Source: Ancylobacter rudongensis
Lineage (GTDB): Bacteria > Pseudomonadota > Alphaproteobacteria > Rhizobiales > Xanthobacteraceae
DNA: 64,000 nt
NCBI RefSeq assembly: GCF_900100155.1
Contig: NZ_FMTP01000003.1
Span: forward strand, 372,001-436,000
Reading direction: 5' to 3'
Below the pieces are notes generated by a model, which was not told the DNA's origin, ran no database searches, and was given only the letters and a program-made list of their open reading frames with translations. This document shows positions 37,104 to 45,052 of the stretch, piece after piece. The stretch's first letter is position 1. The number at the start of each line of letters is the position of its first letter. The position numbers and the translations under genes were made by a program.

Positions 37104-37136
37104 GGAGTAGGGAGGAGGCGGACACGGCCGGTCCTC

Positions 37137-37231
37137 ATCGTCATCCCGGCCGAGCGCAGCGAGAGCCGGGATCGCGGGCCGGCTTCTCCTGAGAGCGATC
37201 CCGGACCGGCCTGCGGCCGTCCGGGGTGACG
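37137..37231. repeat. Palindromic repeat (CGTCATCCCGG type)
   Basis: Begins CGTCATCCCGGCCGAGCGCAGC, has a GCCGGGATC arm, and ends CCTGCGGCCGTCCGGGGTGACGG. It is related to sequences at 48771-48800 and 49546-49640. It directly follows the polA-side repeat, so the whole polA-GST gap is built from such elements. Confidence 0.7.
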
Positions 37232-37241
37232 GCTACCCCCT

Positions 37242-38066
37242 TCAGAACTCGACGTCCAGCTCCTCCATCTCGTCCGGCTCCTCCCGCGCAGCGGCGGTCC
37301 ATTCCTGCATCGCGGGAAGCGCCAGCATGGTCTGGCAATAGGCCCGGCTCCTGGGGTCGAGCGCCACGTCGTAGGTGGTGAAGCGCGAGCACACGGGCGC
37401 GTACATCGCGTCGGCCAGGGTCGGCGCCGGCCCGAACAGATAGGGTCCGCCATAGGTGTTCAGGCACGCCGTCCAGATGGTGACGATGCGCAGGATGTCG
37501 CTATGCGCCCCCGCCCACACCTTGAAGCCGGGGTGGTGCGCCTTGATGTTCATCGGCAGCGCCGAGCGCAGATTGGCAAAGCCCGAATGCATCTCGCCGC
37601 TGATGGAACGGCAATGCGCCCGCGCTGCGCGATCGCTAGGCAGAAGTCCGGCCTCTGGCTTCAATTCGTGCAGGTACTCGGCAATGGCCAGCGTGTCCCA
37701 GATGCGCAGCCCCTCATGGTCGAGGCGCGGCACCAGGAAGGAGGAGGATTGCAGCAGCAGCTCGGCGCGGATCGCCGGGTCGTCGGCGGAGACGCGCGCC
37801 TCCGCCACATCGAGCTCTGCCAGCCGGCACAGCAGAAACCCGCGCAACGACCAGGACGAGTAGTTCTTGCTGCTGATGGTCAGCACCGCGGCCGGCGCGG
37901 CGGCCTCGGGGGCGGCCGTTTTCGCCGGCTTCGCCACGGCTTTGGCGTCGGCCTTCACGCCCGCCGCCTTGCTCGGGGCCTTGCGCGGTGCCTTCGTCGT
38001 CCCGCGCGCGGTGGGCTTCGAGGCCGGCTTGGCGGCAGGCTTGGAGGTCGGGGTCGGGGCGGGCAT
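37242..38066 (-). CDS. Glutathione S-transferase with a Lys/Ala/Pro-rich N-terminal tail
   Basis: A 274-residue protein. Residues from about 60 on form a GST: thioredoxin-like start ILTISSKNYSSWSLRGFLLC, the QSSSFLVPRLDHEGLRIWDTLAIAEYL segment and a C-terminal helical domain. Before it lie about 50 residues of Lys, Ala, Pro and Thr only, resembling histone H1-type tails, not a signal peptide. The ATG at 38066 has AGGAAG six bases upstream and is better than 38096. The tail could bind DNA or membranes; that is a guess. The glutathione-conjugating or thiol-transfer substrate is unknown. Confidence 0.82.
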   Translation of the reverse strand: MPAPTPTSKPAAKPASKPTARGTTKAPRKAPSKAAGVKADAKAVAKPAKTAAPEAAAPAAVLTISSKNYSSWSLRGFLLCRLAELDVAEARVSADDPAIRAELLLQSSSFLVPRLDHEGLRIWDTLAIAEYLHELKPEAGLLPSDRAARAHCRSISGEMHSGFANLRSALPMNIKAHHPGFKVWAGAHSDILRIVTIWTACLNTYGGPYLFGPAPTLADAMYAPVCSRFTTYDVALDPRSRAYCQTMLALPAMQEWTAAAREEPDEMEELDVEF

Positions 38067-38396
38067 GGCAGGCTTCCTGTTCCGGCGGGCGTCCATTGTG
38101 CGGCCCGGAGAGCGCAATCACACTTCGTGCCATTCCTGACGGGTGTATGACGGGGCCCGTGCCCGCCCGGGCATCCCCGCGCAAGCCAGCGCTGCCATCC
38201 TACCCCGCAACCGCCTTGGCAGCGGCCTTGCATCCGCTCTAGGATGGGTCCGGCAGGACCATTGCCGGCGAACCGTGCGCCCCGCACCGACCGCCGCACA
38301 TGGACCCTCTGCCGGAGCGCGCATGACCTCTCGCCGCCCACACTGTTGTCGCCCGAGCTCCTGCCGCAAAGGCTCTTGCCGGAAGATTCCCCGCCG

Positions 38397-39614
38397 ATGA
38401 TCTATGCCGCCTATCAGGCTCAGTCCGACCTCTTCGATCCGATCCGCCTCGCCGCGCGCCTGTCGCGGCAGATGATCGGCACGATGGGCGGCTTCGGTGA
38501 TACGCCACTGCTGCGCAATCTCACCGCCGCCTGCGAGATGATCGAGCGCGCCGGGCTCAGCCATGAGCGCCCGGCCTTCGACATCGGCACCGTCACCTCA
38601 GGCAATCGCGAGGTCGAGGTGCGCGAGGAGGTGGCGCTCACCCTGCCCTTCGGCTCGCTGCTGCATTTCGCCAAGGATGTCGACCAGAAACAGCCGCGCC
38701 TGCTGGTGGTCGCGCCGCTGTCGGGCCATTTCGCCACGCTGCTGCTCGACACGGTGAAGACGCTGCTGCCGGAGAACGACGTCTACATCACCGACTGGCA
38801 CAATGCCCGCGACGTGCCGCTCTCCGCCGGCGGCTTCGGCTTCGACGATTATGTCGGCCATGTCGTGCGCTTCCTGGAGGAGATCGGGCCGGGCGGGCAT
38901 GTGCTCGCCGTGTGCCAGCCCTGCGTGCAGGTGCTTGCCGCCTGCGCCGTCATGGCGCAGGAGAACAACCCCGCCCAGCCGCTGTCGATGACGCTGATGG
39001 CCGGGCCGGTCGACACCCGCATCAATCCGACCAAGGTCAACGAACTCGCCACCTCCAAGCCGATGGAATGGTTCGAGCAGAACCTCATCGCCACCGTCCC
39101 GCCCGGCTTCAAGGGCGCGGGGCGGCGGGTCTATCCCGGCTTCATCCAGGTCGGCGCCTTCATGGCGATGAATCTGGAGCGCCATGTGAAGGCGCATGTC
39201 GGGCTGTTCGAGAACCTCGCCATGGGCGAGCACGAGAAGGCCGGCACCACCAAGACTTTCTATGACGAGTATTTCGCCGTGCTCGACCTCGCCGCCGAGT
39301 TCTATCTGGAAACCATCGACAAGGTGTTCCAGCAGCACGAGCTGCCGCGCGGCGTGCTGACCTATCGCGGCGGCAGCCTCGATTTCCGCGCCATCCGCCG
39401 CACCGCCCTGCTCACCGTGGAAGGCGAGCGCGACGACATCTGCGCGGTCGGCCAGACGGTCGCGGCGCAGGATATCTGCTCAGGCCTGCGGCCGCATCTG
39501 CGGCGCCACCACATGCAGGCTGGCGTCGGCCATTACGGCGTGTTCTCCGGCCGCCGCTGGAAGGGCCAGGTCTACCCGCTGGTGCGCAACCACATCCTCG
39601 CCGCCGACGCCTGA
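38397..39614 (+). CDS. phaZ: Intracellular polyhydroxyalkanoate (PHB) depolymerase
   Basis: Mobilises stored poly-3-hydroxybutyrate granules. The 405-residue protein starts MIYAAYQAQSDLFDPIR and has the type-specific WHNARDVPLSAGGFGFDDYVGHV segment. The lipase-box-like motif HVLAVCQPC carries the likely Cys nucleophile (Cys173), which replaces serine in this family, and HHMQAGVGHYGVFSG near the end carries the catalytic His. GGAAG precedes the ATG by 11 bases. Standalone, convergent with the ornithine cyclodeaminase-like gene; its presence implies the organism stores PHB. Confidence 0.93.
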   Translation: MIYAAYQAQSDLFDPIRLAARLSRQMIGTMGGFGDTPLLRNLTAACEMIERAGLSHERPAFDIGTVTSGNREVEVREEVALTLPFGSLLHFAKDVDQKQPRLLVVAPLSGHFATLLLDTVKTLLPENDVYITDWHNARDVPLSAGGFGFDDYVGHVVRFLEEIGPGGHVLAVCQPCVQVLAACAVMAQENNPAQPLSMTLMAGPVDTRINPTKVNELATSKPMEWFEQNLIATVPPGFKGAGRRVYPGFIQVGAFMAMNLERHVKAHVGLFENLAMGEHEKAGTTKTFYDEYFAVLDLAAEFYLETIDKVFQQHELPRGVLTYRGGSLDFRAIRRTALLTVEGERDDICAVGQTVAAQDICSGLRPHLRRHHMQAGVGHYGVFSGRRWKGQVYPLVRNHILAADA

Positions 39615-39684
39615 GGCGCCCGGTCGACGGCAGGCGCCGTCATGGCGATCGGTCCATCCAGGCCGGGTCGGGAGGCGGGGAGAG

Positions 39685-40644
39685 TCAGCCCTTCAGCGCC
39701 TTCCACACCAGCTCGGCGGCGGCGAGGTCCTCGATCGCGGTACCGACCGACTTGAACAGGGTGATCTCGTCGGCGCTGCCGCGCCCCTTGGCGGTGCCGG
39801 CGGTCAGCTCGAACAGGTCGCCCTGGATCGCGTCCGCCGCCAGGACGCCACTGGCGAGCGGGATGACGATGTCGCCCGCTTCCTTGCCGGCGCCGGCGCG
39901 GGTGTCGACGTAAACGCGCGCCCGGCGGATTGCCTCGTCATCGGCCTCGCGCATGATCGGCGTGAAGCCACCGACCAGGTCCACATGCTGTCCGGCTTCG
40001 AGGTAGCGCCCCTCCACCAGCGGCTGCGGCGAGAGCGTGGCGGAGGTGACGATGTCGGCCCCCGCAATGGCGGCGCCGCGATCGGCCTCGGCCGTTGCCT
40101 CGAAGCCCTCGCTGCGCAGGCTTTCCGCCAGTGCCTCGGCCTTGGCGAGCGTCCGGTTCCAGATGGCGATGGAGCGGATCGGCCGCACGCTGGCATGGGC
40201 GCGGGCGAGATAGGGAGCCAGCGCCCCGGCGCCGATCAGCGCCAGCCGGCTGGCATCTTCGCGGGCGAGATAGCGGGCGGCGAGCGCCGAAGCGGCTGCG
40301 GTACGCCACACGGTGAGGGCGCGCGCGTCCATCACCGCCAGCGGCTGGCCGGTGGCGCCGGAATTGAGGATGTAGAGGCCGGTAATGCTCTCGATGCTGC
40401 GGGCGGCATTGCCAGGGAACACCGTCACCAGCTTGGTGCCGTAGACGTCGTCCTCGGTGCCCTCGCTGGTCCAGGCCGGCATCAGCAGCGCCGTCGCGTC
40501 GCCATCGGGGCGCGGCATTGTGTGATGATGGCGCACCGGCACGGTGATGGAGCGGCGGAAGGCGGCCTCAATCGCGTCGATCAGCGCGGGAAAGGACAAC
40601 AGCCCGGCGATCTCGCCGGACGAGACGAAACGAAGATCGCTCAT
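39685..40644 (-). CDS. Ornithine cyclodeaminase / mu-crystallin family protein
   Basis: A 319-residue NAD(P)-dependent family member. The Rossmann region ALIGAGALAPYLARAH and the substrate-side VPVRHHH and GTKLV segments are typical, as is the C-terminal DEITLFKSVGTAIEDLAAAEL. Members act as ornithine cyclodeaminase, alanine dehydrogenase or cyclic ketimine (pyrroline/piperideine-2-carboxylate) reductases, so the exact reaction is open. It lies 12 bases downstream of lapA in an apparent sppA-ihfB-lapA-ocd run. Ornithine decarboxylase is 7 kb away, but no direct link is evident. Confidence 0.82.
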   Translation of the reverse strand: MSDLRFVSSGEIAGLLSFPALIDAIEAAFRRSITVPVRHHHTMPRPDGDATALLMPAWTSEGTEDDVYGTKLVTVFPGNAARSIESITGLYILNSGATGQPLAVMDARALTVWRTAAASALAARYLAREDASRLALIGAGALAPYLARAHASVRPIRSIAIWNRTLAKAEALAESLRSEGFEATAEADRGAAIAGADIVTSATLSPQPLVEGRYLEAGQHVDLVGGFTPIMREADDEAIRRARVYVDTRAGAGKEAGDIVIPLASGVLAADAIQGDLFELTAGTAKGRGSADEITLFKSVGTAIEDLAAAELVWKALKG

Positions 40645-40656
40645 GAATGGGTCCCG

Positions 40657-41004
40657 TCAGGCCGCGTCGCGGCGATGGGTGAGCACCGGCCGTGCCGCCG
40701 GCTCGCGGCTGGCGGCGCGCAGCGCCTCCACCTCGGCATGGGCGGAACGGGCCTCGCGCGCGGAGCTGCGGGCGGCGCGGCGGTGCCGGCCCTGGCTCAG
40801 CCAGGCGGCGACCCCGCCCAGCACGACGCCGATGATCATCGCCGCGAAGACGATGAGGAACAGCGGCGCCTCGATCGCCCAGCCGCCCGGTCCCGTCAGC
40901 GGGTCGATGACCAGCGACACCGGGTGGCGATTGGCCACGGCGAGCATGACGAGCCCTACCGAGATCGGCAGGACGATGAGGATCAGCAGCAGACGACGCA
41001 GCAC
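40657..41004 (-). CDS. lapA: LapA-like (DUF1049) membrane protein
   Basis: A 115-residue inner-membrane protein with two hydrophobic segments (about 4-20 and 43-66) and a basic cytoplasmic tail. The RHPVSLVIDPL segment and the GVVLGGVAAWLSQGRHRRAAR motif are typical of the DUF1049/LapA family, which with its partner tunes LPS synthesis in enterobacteria. It starts with GTG (41004), preceded by GGGAG at five bases. Directly downstream of ihfB, the usual position in proteobacteria. Function here inferred only by family. Confidence 0.8.
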   Translation of the reverse strand: MLRRLLLILIVLPISVGLVMLAVANRHPVSLVIDPLTGPGGWAIEAPLFLIVFAAMIIGVVLGGVAAWLSQGRHRRAARSSAREARSAHAEVEALRAASREPAARPVLTHRRDAA

Positions 41005-41036
41005 GAATTCTCCCTCGGCAGCCTATTCCAGCCGAC

Positions 41037-41330
41037 CTATTCCAGGTCGACGCCATCATTCAGGCGCTCGCGCATTTCCTTGCCCGTCTTGAAATAGGGC
41101 ACGGCCTTGCCGTCGACATCCACATGCGCGCCGGTGCGCGGATTGCGGCCGGTACGCGCGGGACGGGCCTTCACCGAGAAGGCGCCGAAGCCACGCAGCT
41201 CGACACGATCGCCACGCGCGAGCGCCGCGACGATCTCGTCGAGAATCGCATTCACGATGTTCTCGACATCGCGCTGATAGAGATGCGGATTTGCTTCAGC
41301 GATCCGCTGCACCAGTTCGGACTTGATCAT
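41037..41330 (-). CDS. ihfB: Integration host factor beta subunit
   Basis: IHF beta, DNA-bending nucleoid protein that heterodimerises with IHF alpha. The 97-residue HU-fold protein has the family sequence [35 protein letters not shown] and the arm motif [23 protein letters not shown]. It follows sppA by 75 bases and precedes lapA. A perfect IHF consensus site sits 41-53 bases before its start codon, suggesting autoregulation. Confidence 0.96.
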   Translation of the reverse strand: MIKSELVQRIAEANPHLYQRDVENIVNAILDEIVAALARGDRVELRGFGAFSVKARPARTGRNPRTGAHVDVDGKAVPYFKTGKEMRERLNDGVDLE

Positions 41331-41370
41331 CGACGCCCCGGCCCCTTTGTTGTTCGGCTCGTCGGTACTC

Positions 41371-41383
41371 CAAAAAATTGATA
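41371..41383 (-). promoter_or_regulatory. IHF consensus site upstream of ihfB
   Basis: Read on the minus strand the sequence is TATCAATTTTTTG, matching the IHF consensus WATCAANNNNTTR at every defined position. It sits in a short AT-rich island (CCAAAA...TTTTGG inverted repeat, about 41370-41389) in otherwise very GC-rich DNA, between the sppA stop and the ihfB start. Confidence 0.65.
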
Positions 41384-41405
41384 TTTTGGAAGCTCTTGGC
41401 CCCGT

Positions 41406-42386
41406 CTAGCCGCCCCGAGGGTGCCAGAGGGCCAGAAGACCGTCAAGGCGGGCCTGCACCGCGGCCCCACCGGCCGCATCTGCCACGATACGGGCGAGAT
41501 CTTCAAGCCCGATCAACGACATCAGCTTGATGGAAATACCGTGCAGCCAGCCGAATTCATCACCGGCGCGGCGCGTGTGCCAGTCGCGGACGGGAAGATC
41601 CTTGTCGATGCCCCGCTCGCGCTCCAGCCAGTCGCGGCCGGTGCGCTCGTCGCCGATCTCGTCGATCAGGCGCAGCGGCAGCGCCTGATGGCCGGTGAAC
41701 ACACGCCCGTCGGTGGCGAGGGCGAGCTTGTCGCCCTCCAGCAGGCGCCGCTCGGCCACCAGCCCCTTGAACCAGTCATAGCTGTCCTCGACCAGCGAGC
41801 GCACCGCTGCGCGGGCGTCCTCGGTCGGCGGATCGAACATGTTCGGCGCCGCCTTCAGCGGGCTCGACTTGATCTCCTCATAGGAGATGCCGACATTCTT
41901 CATCAGTTCGGCGAAGTTCGGGAACTGGAACAGCACGCCGATCGAGCCGACCAGCGCGTTGCGCGGCGCGACGATGTGGTCAGCGCCCATGGCGGCGATA
42001 TAGGCGCCCGAGGCTGCCATGCCATTCACCACCGCGACGATCGGCTTCTTCTCCGCCAGCCGGCGCAGCGCGTCATAGAGCGCGGCCGAGCCGACCACCG
42101 TGCCGCCGGGACTGTCGATGGAGAGAATCACCGCCGTGGCGCCGGATTTGCCGATGGCCTCCAGCATCTCGATCCGCTCGCGCTCATTGCGGATGATGCC
42201 GCCAATGGTGACGCGGGCGACATGGGCCGAGGCGCGCGGCAGCACCGCGCCATCGCTCCACCAGGCGAAGGCGCCGAGCCCGCCCAGCAGCACCACCAGC
42301 AGCGCGAGCACCCGCCAGAAGGCGAGCTTGCGCCGCAGCCGGCGGCGGGCGAGCACCTCGTCGACGTCCAATGTGCTGGCGGCCAT
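41406..42386 (-). CDS. sppA: Signal peptide peptidase SppA (S49 family)
   Basis: A membrane-bound serine protease that degrades cleaved signal peptides. The 326-residue protein has one N-terminal transmembrane helix (about 19-42) and the S49 core: ILSIDSPGGTVVGS, VVNGMAASGAYIAAMGAD (catalytic Ser in this motif) and the catalytic Lys in EEIKSSPLKAAPN. This single-domain size is the short SppA form. The ATG at 42386 has GGGAGGA four bases upstream. Upstream of ihfB on the same strand. Confidence 0.93.
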   Translation of the reverse strand: MAASTLDVDEVLARRRLRRKLAFWRVLALLVVLLGGLGAFAWWSDGAVLPRASAHVARVTIGGIIRNERERIEMLEAIGKSGATAVILSIDSPGGTVVGSAALYDALRRLAEKKPIVAVVNGMAASGAYIAAMGADHIVAPRNALVGSIGVLFQFPNFAELMKNVGISYEEIKSSPLKAAPNMFDPPTEDARAAVRSLVEDSYDWFKGLVAERRLLEGDKLALATDGRVFTGHQALPLRLIDEIGDERTGRDWLERERGIDKDLPVRDWHTRRAGDEFGWLHGISIKLMSLIGLEDLARIVADAAGGAAVQARLDGLLALWHPRGG

Positions 42387-42469
42387 CGCGTCCTCCCACT
42401 CTCGGGCCAAGGCGTAGCCGGGCGACGTGACGGGCGCAAGGGCGGGGGAGACGCAGGGACGTCAGCCCG

Positions 42470-43087
42470 CTACCCGCCGTGCTTGTCCAGAAAGGCCTCG
42501 ATCGGCAGTTCGCGGAAATCCTCCAGCGCCGCACGCAGCCGGGCATGGTCCCAGTCCCACCAGGCCAGCGCCTGCAGCCGGGCGGCGATTGCGGGCGGGA
42601 AGCGCTCGCGCACCGGCCTGGCCGGCACCCCGGCGACGATGGTGTAGGGCGCCACGTCCTTCGTCACCACCGCGCCGGCCGCCACCACCGCGCCATCGCC
42701 GATGGTCCGTCCCGGCAGCACGATGGCGCCATGGCCGATCCACACATCGTGACCGATGGTCACGCCCTGCGCGCGGCGCCAGGCGAAGAAGTCCGGCTCG
42801 TCCTGCGCGTCGTCGAAATAGGCCGAGGCGCGGTAGGTGAAATGCGACTGGCTCGCCCGCTGCATCGGGTGGTTGCCCGGGTTGATCCGGGTCATGGCGG
42901 CGATGGAGGTGAACCGGCCGATGCGCGTATAGGCGATGTCGGAATCGTTGACGACATAGGAATAGTCGCCCAGCTCCACTTCCAGCAACTGGGTGCGCGG
43001 GCCGACCTCGGTGTAGCGCCCCAGCGTCGAGCGCGTGACCTCGGCGGTGGGATCGACGGTCGGCACCGGGCCGAGCTTGAGCGCCAT
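42470..43087 (-). CDS. Hexapeptide-repeat acetyltransferase of phosphonate operons
   Basis: A 205-residue left-handed beta-helix transferase (repeats such as [37 protein letters not shown]) of the DapH/CatB-like type. The family found next to phnM in phosphonate operons (TIGR03308 type) is the best match because of its neighbours. It likely acetylates an aminoalkylphosphonate or sugar-like substrate; the specific substrate is not known. Its start is preceded by GGAG and it follows DUF1045 by 15 bases in one transcript with phnM. Confidence 0.82.
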   Translation of the reverse strand: MALKLGPVPTVDPTAEVTRSTLGRYTEVGPRTQLLEVELGDYSYVVNDSDIAYTRIGRFTSIAAMTRINPGNHPMQRASQSHFTYRASAYFDDAQDEPDFFAWRRAQGVTIGHDVWIGHGAIVLPGRTIGDGAVVAAGAVVTKDVAPYTIVAGVPARPVRERFPPAIAARLQALAWWDWDHARLRAALEDFRELPIEAFLDKHGG

Positions 43088-43102
43088 GGTCGTGTCTCCG
43101 CC

Positions 43103-43852
43103 TCAGCTGCCGAAGGGAAAGCGGGCGATCAGCCGGAACGGGCCGGCCTCCTGCCGATAAAGGGCGATCTCGCGGACGATGAGCGGCCCGTCGGCGCCGC
43201 TGGCGGCGAAATGCTCGGAAAGCTCCGCCTCGGCCAGCGCCCGCTCCTCATCGTCCAGCGTGCCGGTCAACGTCATGTGGAAGCGGAAATCGTCCAGCAC
43301 ATAGGGGTAGCCCCAGCGGGCGAGATATTCCTGCTGGCGCGGGGTAAGCGGCGCCCGCAGGCGCTTCTCGCGCTCAGCCTCGCTCATCGGGGCGCGGAAA
43401 TCATCGAGCGCGGCCACCGTGCCGGCGGCCAGCCGGTCCAGCGCGGCGCTGGGGGCGGCGAGGCGCAAGGCGAGGAAGCGGCCGATGCTGGCCAGTTTCA
43501 CCCCAGGGGAGGCGAAGCCGGCGCGGTTCTGGGCGAAGCGGGCGCAGGCGGCCTGAAGCTCCGCCTCGCTGCGGCCGGGCGCGAGCCGGAACGGCGCCTT
43601 CAGCGTGCCGTGGAAACCGTAGCGGCGCGGCTCGGCGGTGATCTCGTGCCAGCGCGCGGCATCGAAACGGCGCAGCGGCAGCGGCTCGGCCTCCACGCCG
43701 GTCTCCGCGTCATAGCCGAGCGCGGCGGAGCCGAAGCGCCAGAGCGGGCTCTGCGCCGGCGGGGCGAAATAGAGCGCGTAGCGCGGCGTCGCCGGTCTGG
43801 GCGCGGCGGGAGTGGCGGCGTTGACGGAGGCGGACAAAAGCGGGCCCTTCAA
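43103..43852 (-). CDS. DUF1045 phosphonate-operon protein, predicted 2H phosphoesterase
   Basis: A 249-residue protein of the DUF1045 family, which is found in phosphonate utilisation operons. I see two HxT motifs, HGTLKAPF about residue 82 and HMTLTGTL about 192, the signature of the 2H phosphoesterases that cut cyclic or linear phosphodiesters. Other family features are RYALYFAPPAQSPLWRFGS and PLTPRQQEYLARWGYPYV. The start overlaps the phnM stop (ATGA). A role opening the ribosyl-1,2-cyclic phosphate product of C-P lyase would parallel PhnP; this is inference. Confidence 0.82.
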   Translation of the reverse strand: MKGPLLSASVNAATPAAPRPATPRYALYFAPPAQSPLWRFGSAALGYDAETGVEAEPLPLRRFDAARWHEITAEPRRYGFHGTLKAPFRLAPGRSEAELQAACARFAQNRAGFASPGVKLASIGRFLALRLAAPSAALDRLAAGTVAALDDFRAPMSEAEREKRLRAPLTPRQQEYLARWGYPYVLDDFRFHMTLTGTLDDEERALAEAELSEHFAASGADGPLIVREIALYRQEAGPFRLIARFPFGS

Positions 43853-44988
43853 AAGACGCGCCGGCCGGCGACAAAGACCTCGTCGATCCGGGGCGTGTCG
43901 TCGGCAAGACGGAAGCGCACCAGATCGGCCCGCAGCCCCGCCTCCAGCCGGCCGCGATCTTCCAGCCGGGCGAGCCTTGCGGGCGCTGAGGTGACGAGAG
44001 CCAGCGCGTCGGGAAGGGTGAGGCCGGCGGTGCGGGTCAGCGCCAGCGCCGCCTGCAAGAGGCTCGCCGGCACATAGTCCGAGGCGAGGGCGTCGAGCAG
44101 CCCCTCGCGCGCCAGGTCGCGCATCGACACGCCGCCGGCATGCGAGCCGCCACGCACCACATTGGGGGCGCCGCCAATGGTGGCGAGCCCGCTGTCGCGG
44201 GCGGCGCGGGCGGCATCCATCGTGGTCGGGAATTCGGAAATGGTGCAGCCGGCCGCCACCGCCTCGTCGACATGTTCGGGGGTGGTGTCGTCATGGCTCG
44301 ACAGCACCAGACCGGAGGAGGCGAACAGCGCCACCATCCGGCTGTAATTGTCGGCGACGGCGCCGCGCGCGCGCTCGATGCGGTCGGCGACCTCGGCGTC
44401 GATGTCGGCGCCGCCCTTGCCGATGCCGGAGAGATAGACCTTGAGATGCTCGACATTGCGCCACTGGCGGGTGCCGGGCGTGTGGTCCATCAGCGAGGCC
44501 AGCGCCAGAGTGGGGCGCCCCAGCGCGGCGTCGACGAGGTCGGGCAGGGTGCGGTCGGTCAGTTCGCAGCGCAGATGGATGCGGTGGTCGACCCGGAACA
44601 GGTCGCGCTCGACGCCGGAATCGACCGCATCGAGCATGACCTCATAGAGCGCCCGCCGGTCCGCCTTGGCCTGGTCGAAGCCGCCGGCGCAGATGGCGTC
44701 ATAGACGGTGGTGACGCCCGAGGCGGCCATCTGCGCGTCATGCGCCAGCGCGGCGGCCCGGGCGTCGGGCCAAATCACCTTCGGGCGCGGCACGAAATGG
44801 CCTTCCAGCGCGTCGGTGTGCAGGTCGATCAGGCCGGGGGCGAGATAGGCGCCCTCGCAGTCGAGCGCGGCGGGCAGGTGCGAGCGGCCTTCGTCGATCG
44901 CGCGGATGCGCCCGTCCGAATGGACCAGCGTGCCGTCGACGACGCGGTCTTCCAGAACAAGGCGGGCATTGGTGAGAATCACGTCCAT
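43849..44988 (-). CDS. phnM: Alpha-D-ribose 1-methylphosphonate 5-triphosphate diphosphatase PhnM
   Basis: PhnM removes diphosphate from ribosyl-phosphonate triphosphate in the C-P lyase pathway. The 379-residue amidohydrolase has LIDLHTDALEGHFVPRP with the HxD-type metal pair, RIHLRCEL, SLMDHTPGTRQW and LSSHDDTTPEHV, all PhnM-like. The ATG at 44988 fits family length, and upstream ATGs add a hydrophobic-poor extension. It is the first gene of the phnM-DUF1045-transferase cluster. None of phnG-L, phnCDE or phnN is present in this window, and the ggt-like gene lies directly upstream. Confidence 0.9.
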   Translation of the reverse strand: MDVILTNARLVLEDRVVDGTLVHSDGRIRAIDEGRSHLPAALDCEGAYLAPGLIDLHTDALEGHFVPRPKVIWPDARAAALAHDAQMAASGVTTVYDAICAGGFDQAKADRRALYEVMLDAVDSGVERDLFRVDHRIHLRCELTDRTLPDLVDAALGRPTLALASLMDHTPGTRQWRNVEHLKVYLSGIGKGGADIDAEVADRIERARGAVADNYSRMVALFASSGLVLSSHDDTTPEHVDEAVAAGCTISEFPTTMDAARAARDSGLATIGGAPNVVRGGSHAGGVSMRDLAREGLLDALASDYVPASLLQAALALTRTAGLTLPDALALVTSAPARLARLEDRGRLEAGLRADLVRFRLADDTPRIDEVFVAGRRVF

Positions 44989-45052
44989 GGCGGCGCGTCT
45001 CGCATGTTGTTGTGACCGTTCGATGAAGTCGCGTAGGGGCAGATATGTCCGT

